This document shows positions 30,997-40,153 of a stretch of 64,000 nt of DNA, in pieces (positions within the stretch are counted from its first letter, which is position 1; every line of letters begins with the position of its first letter). The position numbers and the translations under genes are program-made. The DNA lies in the NCBI GenBank assembly GCA_965240325.2, contig OZ251223.1, positions 3,286,001 to 3,350,000 on the forward strand. The letters run 5' to 3'. This DNA is from Rebecca billardiae RCC1528 (lineage: Eukaryota; Haptophyta). Under the pieces are notes generated by a model, which saw nothing but the letters and a program-made list of their open reading frames with translations, did not search any database and was not told where the DNA came from.

Positions 30997-32319
30997 CTAT
31001 GCCGCAGATGCGGCAGCAAGGGAGCTGGATGGGAGCTGCACGTACTCCGCGGGCCGCACAATCACCTCGACCTCGCCTACCGCCCTGCGAAGCATCTCGG
31101 CGGCCTGCACATTGGTCGTGATCGGCACGCCGTTGATTGCGGCCACGAGATCACCCACGCGCAGTCCGGCCGAGGCGGCCAGGCTCTTGGGCGCGACTTG
31201 GCGTAGCACGGGCGGGAGCGTCGTCCCCTTCAGCTGCTTGGCGCCCATGCTGGGCAGCGAGTGCGGGCTGTAGTGCGCGCCGCCTGCGTCCTGCTTCACG
31301 TACTGGAATGTGACGCCAACGGCCACCTTTTCGCTCTGCTTGCGCAGCACGGCGACGCGGCTGCCGCTGGAGTTGGTCGAGCCAGAGTGCTCGGCCTCAG
31401 CGCGCTTGGCATCCTGCACGCAGATGTTCAGAGCGCTGCCGAAGGCCGTTGCATCGTGCGCGCTGGGCGTCCTGAAGACGTAGGGCTCCGGCTCAAAGTG
31501 CATCACAACCGTCACGTCCTCGCCCTGCACGATGATCGCGTCCATCTCCGCGAGGCGCAGGTGCGTGGCGGCGCGCGGGTCGGACCTGCCGGGCTTGGTG
31601 TACACGAGGGACGTCTCGTCGCGGGAGAGCGTGACCGTGCGCACCATGTAGAGGCCTGGGAGCTGGCGCGAGCCCTTCTTGAGAGGCGGCAGCTGCTGAA
31701 GCTCCGCGCGTGCCTTGAGCAGCTTCGCCCGCGGCGCCTCCACGGCTCGCGCACGGTGGCCGCGCGTAGCGCGTGCGATGGTTGTGGCCGCGGACTCGGC
31801 GCGCGCAGCTGCCTCTCGCTCGTCGCGTGCGCGAGATTCCCGCCGCCGCGCGAGCTCTGCGCGTGCGAGCAATGCACGGCCGCGCGTCTGGATGCTGGTG
31901 ATTGCCGAGGCCTCCGTCTCCGCCCGCTTGGCTGCCTCCCTCTCCACCTTGTCCGCCGCAGCAAGGGCAGCTGCCTCCTCCTCCCTCTGCTTGGCGGCCT
32001 CACGCGCCGCGGCCTCCTCCTCCTCCTTTTTCGATTGGACCTCCGCGGTGCGAAACTGTTCTTTGAGCTCGGCGAACGTTACTCGGGCGCGATGCCCGCG
32101 TGCCTTGCTCGCGATCTTGGACGCCGCTGAGTGCTCGCGCTCAGCCGCATCGCGCAGATCGGTCTCCGCGACGCGCTGCGAGTTCGTGCGCTTTGTCCGC
32201 ACGCGACGCTGGATTGTGGCGGCGGCCTCGTGGCGAGCTATGAGGTTGTCATCGTCGAGTTTGCGTGCGGCCTCCTGATGCGTGCCAACGCCAACGCACC
32301 GCAGGAACTTCTCGAGCAT
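30997..32319 (-). CDS. IQ-motif, coiled-coil and PDZ-domain protein
   Basis: 440 residues from the ATG at 32319 (MLEKFLRC, G at -3). An in-frame ATG at 32484 would add 55 residues. The N-terminal half carries at least four IQ-like motifs that could bind calmodulin: AAATIQRRVRTKR, ASKIASKARGHRAR, ITSIQTRGRALLAR and ATTIARATRGHRAR. They are separated by a Glu/Ala/Lys-rich coiled coil (KKEEEEAAAREAAKQREEE). The middle (LYMVRTVTLSRDETSLVYTK...MDAIIV...VFRTPS) reads like a PH-type fold. The C-terminal 100 residues look like a PDZ domain (LRQVAPKSLAASAGLRVGDLVAAINGV). It is probably a Ca2+/calmodulin-linked membrane scaffold; no specific family name is justified. Confidence 0.75.
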   Translation of the reverse strand: MLEKFLRCVGVGTHQEAARKLDDDNLIARHEAAATIQRRVRTKRTNSQRVAETDLRDAAEREHSAASKIASKARGHRARVTFAELKEQFRTAEVQSKKEEEEAAAREAAKQREEEAAALAAADKVEREAAKRAETEASAITSIQTRGRALLARAELARRRESRARDEREAAARAESAATTIARATRGHRARAVEAPRAKLLKARAELQQLPPLKKGSRQLPGLYMVRTVTLSRDETSLVYTKPGRSDPRAATHLRLAEMDAIIVQGEDVTVVMHFEPEPYVFRTPSAHDATAFGSALNICVQDAKRAEAEHSGSTNSSGSRVAVLRKQSEKVAVGVTFQYVKQDAGGAHYSPHSLPSMGAKQLKGTTLPPVLRQVAPKSLAASAGLRVGDLVAAINGVPITTNVQAAEMLRRAVGEVEVIVRPAEYVQLPSSSLAAASAA

Positions 32320-33094
32320 GCCACAAGTTGCGCGGTCAGCGGACGGCGGCACGGCGCGCTTGTTGAAGGCGGTTGGCGCTCGCACCGCCGCCGCTTTTTC
32401 GCGCGGAGCTGCCGCTGAGCAACCAAGGATTCTCAACGCATTGTCAGCGAGGAAAAATCTCGTTGTCGAAGTTCGCGCTGTCATTTTCCCGCGCTTTATT
32501 ATTCTTGGCGCGTCGCACCCCTGCCAGCGAGGTGACCGCCGGCGGGCGGGACGGTTCTCGCGCGGGATCCTTGCCCTTGGGATCCACCAGGATCTCTTCT
32601 CTGATCTCTCGAGTCTGTGACTGTGCCTGGGTTGTGACTGGGTGTTCATGACGACAACGGGCCTCACAATCGTCGCCGCTATTACTTAGTAAGGACCCTC
32701 ACCCCGTGCTGACGTCACTGAGCGGCCCGGCGTCACTTGGTCTCAGCCAGTGCTGCCCAGTGCAGGCTGCCGCGGCCCGCCCGGACTCTGCGGCGCGGTT
32801 CCGCGGCCCCCGCGGGGCCCGGGCCCGCCGGGGGTGGCCGGACAATCGGGGGCAAACTTGATAAAAGTTCTTCACTGGCCATGGCGCGTTGCAAAGCTGC
32901 GAACGACCGCGCGTATCGGAACGCGAAACTGGACATTTGTCAAGCTGCAGAACCACGGGCGCACGGCCAGCGCGCGCGACGCATCATCCGGGAAAGATCA
33001 TCCGATCACGGGAACGGTTCGCGGTTGCGCGCCGCACTCCGCTGAGCGGACTTGTGATAACCATGAAGGCGCGCCGATGCGAATGGACCCGCGC
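32320..33094. other. Intergenic region between eIF1A and the IQ/PDZ gene
   Basis: No independent gene recognised. The proximal 165 bp could be coding if the IQ/PDZ protein starts at 32484. The rest is GC-rich spacer that also contains the 3' end of eIF1A. Confidence 0.4.
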
Positions 33095-33697
33095 TTAAAT
33101 CTCCTCGAAGTCGAAGGTGTCGTCCTCCACGTCGTCACCATCCAGACCAACGTCGACGTTGATTTGCACTGCGCGATTGAAACGCCGCGCAAGGAGCGTC
33201 GCCGAGCACCGCGTGAGCGCGCAGGGCGCACGCGCAGGCGGGCGGCTCTGCGCGTGCACACACCGTTGTCGGGAAGCTCGCCGTAGGCTTTCAAGCTGCG
33301 CGCCTCTTCGTTGTCGTACTTCAGAATGACGTCCGCCTTTTGGTCCTGGAACTCGCGGAGCCCTATCAACACGATGTCGCCCTGCTGAATCCACACGCGT
33401 TTTCGCAGCTTGCCTCGGATGTGGCACAACCGGCTGACGCCGTCAAAGCAGTACGCCTCGAGGCGACCGTTGCCGAGCATCTTGGTCACCTGCGCATACT
33501 CCTGCCCGTCCTCTTTGTAGGTCAGCTCGCGCTTCGAGTCGTTATCGTTCTTCCCACGCCGGCGGTTCTTGCCACCCTTGCCTGCGGAAGATGCACCGGA
33601 CCGCAGCGCAATCCGCCAAGGTGTCGGCGGCAGGCTGGCGCGAAGCCGGCAGGGCGAGGGCAGTGGGGCGCGCGCGCGCACCCTTATTCTTTGGCAT
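33095..33697 (-). CDS. EIF1A: Translation initiation factor eIF1A
   Basis: Exons on the minus strand: 33697-33682 (16 nt), 33581-33264, 33168-33095; 135 residues. The 16-nt first exon encodes MPKNK plus one base. Exon 2 continues [20 protein letters not shown], then the OB-fold ([44 protein letters not shown]). Exon 3 supplies the acidic tail ([15 protein letters not shown]), which matches the universal DDIDDI-like end. Both introns are GT-AG, 100 and 95 nt. eIF1A promotes 43S complex scanning and start-codon selection and binds eIF5B through this tail. The divergent partner is the CobW gene, 262 bp between starts. Confidence 0.95.
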
Positions 33698-33959
33698 GCT
33701 GCGTCGTACGGCCTCAGCAGCGCCGGGCTCGACCTCTCAAGGGCTGCAGATGCGCGCCGCGTGTGCCGGCGGACGAGGCAGCTCTTGCTGATCAAGACCT
33801 TGCAGCGCCAAGCCAAGCCCCGTGCCGCTCTTCACGATGGCTGCGGATTCCGGACGCACGCCGGCATCTTGAGTCTGAGTGTCTTGAGTCTTTGATCGTC
33901 GCCGGACCCAGCGCAGCGGGTGGGCTGGCGCGCCGCCGTCTGGGCGTTCGCCGCGCACC

Positions 33960-35675
33960 ATGGCGGAGGGCAAGGTCCGCGCCAAAGCACCGCTCGCGCC
34001 CACCTTGGCGTGGCGTGGCGCGCCCGGCGTGGCGCCCCCTCGCGCGTGCCGCGTTGCTCCCATCTGCCCAGCCCGCACCCACGGGCCGCTCCGCACGCTC
34101 CCCCTCCGCGCAGTGGCCGCGGAGCTGACGCGCGCGCGTGCACACGCGCATGTGGCTGGCATCTGCCGCAGGTACCAGTGACTGTGCTGACGGGCTTCCT
34201 CGGCGCGGGGAAGACGACGCTGCTGAACCACATCCTCACTGCGCAGCATGGCAAGAAGATTGCGGTGATCGAGAACGAGTTCGGCGAGATCGGCATCGAC
34301 GAGTCGCTCCTCGCGCAGAAGTCCGTCTCGGTCGACGAGGAGGTTTACGAGATGAACAACGGCTGCGTGTGCTGCACGGTGCGCGGCGACCTGATCCGCG
34401 TGCTCACCAAGATCCTCAAGTCGGGCAAGAAGCTCGACGCGATCATCATCGAGACCACGGGCCTGGCCGACCCTGCGCCTGTCGCGCAGACGTTTTACGT
34501 GGAGGAGGAGCTGCAGGAGCGCGCGCACCTCGACGGCATCATCTGCCTCGTCGACGCGAAGCACGTGCACAACCACCTGAACGACAAGACAGGTGAGGAC
34601 GCGAGCGAGGTGGTCAGCGAGGCGACGCAGCAGGTCGCCTTCGCCGACCGCATCCTGCTCAACAAGGTCGACCTCGTACCGGATGCTCGCGAGCTGGACG
34701 CGGTCGAGGAGCGGCTGCGCTCGATCAACAAGTACGCAGAGATCAAGCGCTGCCAGCAGGCGACGATCGACGTGTCGTGGGTGCTCGACCTGAAGTCGTT
34801 CGACCTGGAGCGCGTGCTCGAGATTGACCCCAACTTCGTGCCGAAGAAGGAGCCCGCGAAGGAGGAGCACGGCCACGGCCACGGCCACGGCCACGGCCAC
34901 GAGCACAAGGAGGAGCACGGCCACGGCCACGGCCACGGCCACGACCACGACTGCCACGACGAGAGCTGCACCGTCGACCACGGCCACGGCCACGAGCACA
35001 AGGAGGAGCACGGCCACGGCCACGGCCACGGCCACGACCACGACTGCCACGACGAGAGCTGCACCGTCGACCACGGCCACGGCCACGAGCACAAGGAGGA
35101 GCACGGCCACGGCCACGGCCACGGCCACGACCACGACTGCCACGACGAGAGCTGCACCGTCGACCACAGCCACGGCCACGGGCATGGTGCTGACGATGGC
35201 TCGCGCACCGCCCACTGGAGCAGCCGGGTGTCTTCGGTCGGCTTTGTGCGCAAAGGCGACCTTGACATGGACAAGGTGCGTGCCCTCGCGCACACCGATG
35301 CGGGCCGAAGCGGCCCCGCACATGCTGGCCGCTCTGCTGCACCCCTGCGTCAGCAGCTCGACTGCCGACGCTCATCTCATCTGACCGCGCGGTGCGTCGC
35401 GGGCCGCGGCGCGTGCGCCACGCGCGCAGGTCAACGACTGGATCGGCACGCTCTTGCAAGAGAAGGGCCCGGACATCTACCGCATGAAGGGCGTCCTCGC
35501 GCTCAAGGACACGCCGACCAAGTTCGCTTTCCAGGCGGTGCACATGCAGATGCAGGGCGAGATGCTCGGGCCGTGGAAGGAGGGTGAGCCGCGCGAGTCC
35601 AAGCTGGTCTTCATCGGTAAGGACCTCGACAAGAAGGCGCTGGGCGAGGCACTCGACGCGTGCATGGTCAAGTGA
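33960..35675 (+). CDS. ZNG1: CobW/ZNG1-family G3E GTPase, zinc metallochaperone, with His-rich insert
   Basis: Exons 33960-33974 (15 nt, five codons), 34172-35275, 35430-35675; 454 residues. The P-loop GFLGAGKTT is at residues 13-21. [10 protein letters not shown] (switch region) and [12 protein letters not shown] (the C-x-C-C metal site) follow. [11 protein letters not shown] and the specificity motif NKVD complete the G domain. Between the G domain and the CobW C-terminal domain is a His-rich stretch (about residues 237-348) made of a 31-residue unit repeated about three times. The last exon carries the CobW_C domain ([20 protein letters not shown]). ZNG1 delivers zinc to methionine aminopeptidase; the His-rich insert probably stores or senses metal (inference). 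Both introns are GT-AG. Confidence 0.92.
34899..35170 (+). repeat. 93-bp coding tandem repeat (three units)
   Basis: Three near-identical 93-bp units inside the CobW gene encode [18 protein letters not shown] followed by [13 protein letters not shown]. Each unit contributes about 12 His, two Cys and several Asp/Glu. Near-identity at the DNA level indicates recent expansion or homogenisation. Confidence 0.9.
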
Positions 35676-36205
35676 GCCATGCGGCGCGGCGCGGCAAACG
35701 CAGCGCCTGCTTGTTGGACCGATGTCCGATCGCAGCGCCGAGGCTTGATGGTGACCCACATGCCATTCCGCCACGGGCGGGCACGGCCCACGTGTGACTG
35801 TGACCGTGCGGAGTGCGGCCGACGTGTGCGCCATCAAAAGCGTTCACTTGATTACAGCATACGGCCGGCGGCCCGGCCGCGACCTCTCGGATTCAGAATG
35901 TCGATCGATCCGATGTGCGGTGCCGGCGTGGACGCGTCACGGCCGCCTCAGTCGTAATAATGGCCCGCGGTGCAGGGCGGAGCGCGTAGCGTGGAGCCCC
36001 GCCGGGGGCCCGCCTCACTACGTTGTCAAAAAGATCTTTTGATCAAAGAAAAGGGGACGGGGGACGATTTTGAGGGCTGTTGGAGGGTGAATTTTCGCTT
36101 TTTCGAGGGGTACACCGTCGTACATTGCTGTCTATCCGCAAGAAGCGATTGACGAAATAAGCGCGCCCGCCAATTCGCCGTATGTCGATGGACGGACGTG
36201 GGATC
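35676..36205. other. Intergenic region ahead of the tandem duplication
   Basis: No gene. The last 180 bp (36020-36200) are A/T-richer and blend into the first duplicated unit. Confidence 0.5.
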
Positions 36206-37081
36206 AGATACCCGGGGGTGAAACAAGTGAGTATTCCTATCCCTCTTGTATGCTGAAGTACGAGTTTGCCGAGCGACGTTTGATTGTTTTGGGTCGAAAA
36301 CAGCTATGAGGCCAGATTCTTTTGAATAGTGCTTGTTCAAATACGTTACCCGCCTGTCTCGAAGGATGAACCGCCTCGTCATATCAAAAGAGATTCTTTT
36401 CAATAGCGCTTGTGCAACCAAGTTACCCGCCTGCCTCGATGGATGAACCTCCTGTGTCATAATGAAGGGATTGTTTTGAATGGCGCTTGTTGAACCAAGT
36501 TACCCGTCTGTCTCGATGGATGAACCTCCTGTGCCATATGGGGGTAATGAAAGAAAAACTTCGGGTTACCCGCCCGCCAGCGTCTCGCGACGAGGAGGAC
36601 GACGTGCCCAGCGGCAAGCGCGCACATAATATCATCGCCGTCGGCGGGCCCATCTTCGGCCGGCTCGAGCTGATGCACATCACGACGCTCAAGCAGGCGC
36701 TGTCCGTACCGACGTTGGCGCGCCTCCAGCGGATGGTCGACAAAGCACACGTGGGCGAAGGAGGACCACAATCATGGCCGAGTCATCGGAGACGTCGCTG
36801 ACCTCGCGGCTTCAAACCGAACCGCTCAGCCGGTTGCCACCGCGGCCGAGCAGTGCGCGCTCGCCACCGCGGCCGGCGCTGTGCACGGGCGTGCTGAGCC
36901 CGGGCCGCGTGAGCTCGCCCACCTCGCCCGGCGCGCACGCCGACGCCGCCACCGCGGCTCGGCGGCCGGACTACTCTCGGGCGGCGCGTGCGTCCCCCCG
37001 GCCGGCGCGCGCCGCCGTCGCCGCCGCGCAGGCCGGGCGGCAGGCCGTGCACTCGGTGGATGAGGAGACGGCCCTGCTGCG
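36206..37081. repeat. 876-bp tandem duplication, unit 1
   Basis: Begins AGATACCCGGGGGTGAAAC and is repeated head-to-tail from 37082. It contains a triple 77-bp minisatellite, a spacer, and a copy of the start of the unknown gene at 36774. Differences from unit 2 are few: a G/A change near 36855 versus 37731, and a 12-bp block (GGGCGGCAGGCC-like) present near 37035 here but missing in unit 2. Confidence 0.93.
36315..36545. repeat. 77-bp minisatellite, three copies
   Basis: Copies begin at 36315, 36392 and 36469 (GATTCTTTTGAATAG-like start). Each contains a TTACCCGCCTGTCTCGA-like core and GGATGAACC. The period is 77 bp and identity between copies is imperfect. No spacers and no cas genes, so this is not a CRISPR. 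Confidence 0.88.
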
Positions 37082-37097
37082 AGATACCCGGGGGTGA
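36774..37097 (+). pseudogene. Duplicated first exon of an unknown gene, cut by the duplication junction
   Basis: This reading frame starts MAESSETSLTSRLQTEP and is nearly identical to the one starting at 37650. After VHSVDEETALLR it runs across the unit boundary into minisatellite-flank sequence and stops after five more residues. It therefore lacks whatever follows in the second copy. It is either a truncated pseudogene or an alternative promoter and first exon for the downstream copy. Confidence 0.6.
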
Positions 37098-37945
37098 AAC
37101 AAGTGAGTATTCCTATCCCTCTTGTATGCTGAAGTACGAGTTTGCCGAGCGACGTTTGATTGTTTTGGGTCGAAAACAGCTATGAGGCCAGATTCTTTTG
37201 AATAGTGCTTGTTCAAATACGTTACCCGCCTGTCTCGAAGGATGAACCGCCTCGTCATATCAAAAGAGATTCTTTTCAATAGCGCTTGTGCAACCAAGTT
37301 ACCCGCCTGCCTCGATGGATGAACCTCCTGTGTCATAATGAAGGGATTGTTTTGAATGGCGCTTGTTGAACCAAGTTACCCGTCTGTCTCGATGGATGAA
37401 CCTCCTGTGCCATATGGGGGTAATGAAAGAAAAACTTCGGGTTACCCGCCCGCCAGCGTCTCGCGACGAGGAGGACGACGTGCCCAGCGGCAAGCGCGCA
37501 CATAATATCATCGCCGTCGGCGGGCCCATCTTCGGCCGGCTCGAGCTGATGCACATCACGACGCTCAAGCAGGCGCTGTCCGTACCGACGTTGGCGCGCC
37601 TCCAGCGGATGGTCGACAAAGCACACGTGGGCGAAGGAGGACCACAATCATGGCCGAGTCATCGGAGACGTCGCTGACCTCGCGGCTTCAAACCGAACCG
37701 CTCAGCCGGTTGCCACCGCGGCCGAGCGGTGCGCGCTCGCCACCGCGGCCGGCGCTGTGCACGGGCGTGCTGAGCCCGGGCCGCGTGAGCTCGCCCACCT
37801 CGCCCGGCGCGCACGCCGACGCCGCCACCGCGGCTCGGCGGCCGGACTACTCTCGGGCGGCGCGTGCGTCCCCCCGGCCGGCGCGCGCCGCCGTCGCCGC
37901 CGCGCAGGCCGTGCACTCGGTGGATGAGGAGACGGCCCTGCTGCG
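37082..37945. repeat. 876-bp tandem duplication, unit 2
   Basis: Head-to-tail copy of 36206-37081, 12 bp shorter because of one deletion near 37908. It carries its own triple 77-bp minisatellite at about 37191-37421 and the apparently complete version of the unknown first exon. Confidence 0.93.
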
Positions 37946-38759
37946 CGCGGAGCGCTGCGCGCCACGCGCTGCTCCTGCTGCGGCGCGCAGCAGTCCGCTC
38001 GTCCGCCCCGCGGGCTCGCCACGGAGCCGACGAGCGCGATGACGACAATCGAATGAGCACGTGCGCGTGGATGGAGGCGCTGGGCGCCGAGCTGGCGAAG
38101 CGCGGCGCCGAGCTCGACGCGCTGCACGACGCGGCGACGGACGCGCTGGGCGCGCGCGGCGCCCTCGTCGCGACGCCCCGCGCAGCAGCTCGAGCAGCCA
38201 GCTGTGGAGTAGACGGCCGTCGACTCGAGGGCGCCACCGCGCCGGGTGAGTGAGCACACACGGGCTCCGCGCCTCGGTCGGAGGCTGGCTGGCCGCCGCC
38301 GTGGCTTCGAGGCCGACGCGGCGGAGGAGGCGGCGGGCGAGCACGGTGGCGCGGTAGAGCAGGCGCGCACGCGCGGCGGCAGGCGCGACCCGCCGCTCGC
38401 CTCGTTCCACCCCGAGCTCCGCTCGGTCTCGCCTCTCGGTGCGCGGCTGCGCAGCGCCGTGAGTCAGAGTGAGTGAGCGCAGGCTGGGCGGGTGGGGCCA
38501 GCAGTGGTGCGCGCTCTGGCTCTGCCGGCACGAGGCGCGCCGGCTGAGCGACCAGCGGCCCGTCGTCGAGCGCATGGCGCAGCGCGAGCACCTCAAGGCA
38601 GGTGCGCCCGCACGCCCGCACGCGCCGGCCCGCGCCGCGCGCGGGCCGCGGCGCCTCTCGGAGTTCTCGCTCGCCCAGTGCGCGCGCCGGCGCCGCCCCC
38701 GGCCGGGCCGCTTCTTCGCGCGGCCCGCGGCGACAGTCCTCATCGGCCCGCCATGTTGA
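37650..38759 (+). CDS. Uncharacterised gene, probably multi-exon, structure unresolved
   Basis: The first exon starts at 37650 (MAESSETS) and encodes about 100 disordered Ser/Pro/Arg-rich residues, then VHSVDEETALLR. Downstream, open frames with more protein-like composition appear in register changes: TCAWMEALGAELAKRGAELDALHDAATDAL from about 38053, RDPPLASFHPELRSVSPL near 38400, and WGQQWCALWLCRHEARRLSD near 38487-38600. Together they look like exons of one gene with helical content, but I could not find confident splice joins, and one candidate intron would be only about 24 nt. The gene may be decayed. I do not recognise the family. Confidence 0.35.
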
Positions 38760-40153
38760 CCAGACTGAGACAGCAGCCGACGGAGGGTGCACCGCGGGCC
38801 CCTAACTACGTTGGTTCTACGGTTCCAAGGACCGCGGAACGCGGTCATATATTATTTAAAGGCTATTGTCACTCGATCTATTCGTTATTAGTTCAGACTG
38901 TTCAGAGATTGCTGAGGGCGAGGCGGCCGAGGCGCGGCTCAGAGCTGGCCCGGCGCGCTTGGCGCCGCGCCGCCGGCGCGCTCGCGGCTCGGCCAGAGCC
39001 CAGATGTAGCAGATGCCAGATATAGATCGATGATGAATATATTCTCACTGGCTCCGGCTCCGGTCCACCCCCCCCAGGCGCCCAGCTCCGTTACGTCTTG
39101 GCCCCGAGCCGAAGTCAACCAAGCGGACCCGATGCAGCAGAGTCCCTTCCGACCGCCCCGATTAATTTGGCGATTAATGACTTCAACGATCGAAATGTCG
39201 CATCCGACCACCTCCTAATAGGTTCAGACTCTATTTTTACTATGTAATTACCCGTTCCAGCACAGTGACAGTCCGGGAGTGTTCCGGACACCTGTATGCA
39301 TATGCGAAAATGATACCCGGACTGGGTATTTAGTTATATAAAATAGAGTCTGAACCTATTGGAGGTGTGGCTGATGAAGATCGGATCCATCTGGCCGCGT
39401 ATTCCCGTAGTAATATCGTCCAAGGCAGACCGCCTGGGGTGGTCTAGGAGCTATATATTGCATATCATCAGAGGGCGGCGATCCCGCCGATTGCCAGCCG
39501 GATTGCAGTGTCAAGATGTAACGCTCCAGTGACCGGACTGGGGGGGGGGTGAAGCCGGAGCGGGAGCCCAGTGAATATAGCGTGAATAGACAATCAGACT
39601 CATTGTCAGTCAGTCAGTGACTCACGACGGCGTCAGCTGCTCCGTGCTCGCGCGCGCCGCACTGTCCGACTGCTGTACGGTCGAGTACTCGTACTCGTAG
39701 ACGAAGTCGTAGAGTGCTAGAGTGTATAGTGTCAGATGAGTGAGATGGATCACCGCAACGGGTATTTCAGCATCAGGCCCGATAATTAGCAGCAGCGCAG
39801 TACTCAGCATATCGTCATCACGGTACTCAAGATTAGTGTCGCCGCCATAATACTTATTGAGTGATGCCAGTAAGTAGAGTGTAGGCCGTCAACTCGGATC
39901 ACGATGATGCGCATCACCGCATGTGACAATCTACTGGATATCCAGCAGTACAGTCGTAATTAATCGCGCAGCTATACACTAATAGGGCGCCGTAAATATA
40001 CCGTCAGTCATCAATCGCTGCGCTGACAGCGCTAAGTAGCATTATTGTCAACCATATGGCATCAGTACTTGCGCGCACCAATTCGCCAGGCGGCCTGTCG
40101 GGCCCCAGCACGGCACCGCGCTCGCCGCGCTTGGGTAGCCTCAGGCTACAAGT
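38760..40153. other. Long intergenic region with one foldback element
   Basis: No gene recognised in about 1.4 kb. It contains a MITE-like element (39217-39360), a run of G at 39540-39549, and spacer rich in GACTC/CAGTC words. 38860-38910 and 39830-40060 are AT-rich. Confidence 0.5.
39217..39360. mobile_element. MITE-like foldback element, copy 2
   Basis: 144 bp framed by perfect 21-bp terminal inverted repeats that begin AATAGGTTCAGACTCTATTT and end with the reverse complement. The pairing continues imperfectly both outward (CCACCTCC / GGAGGTGTGG) and inward (through TACCC), so the whole element folds into a long hairpin. It shares TTCAGACTCTATTTTTACTA with the element at 18406. Non-coding. 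Confidence 0.85.

Noticed and set aside
36315-37421. CRISPR-like array
   Set aside because: The 77-bp units are contiguous without unique spacers, vary between copies and sit in a eukaryotic genome.
37659-38792. 377-residue minus-strand frame over the unknown gene
   Set aside because: Composition is Arg/Ala/Pro noise and no motif is visible. The plus-strand frames have more protein-like stretches.
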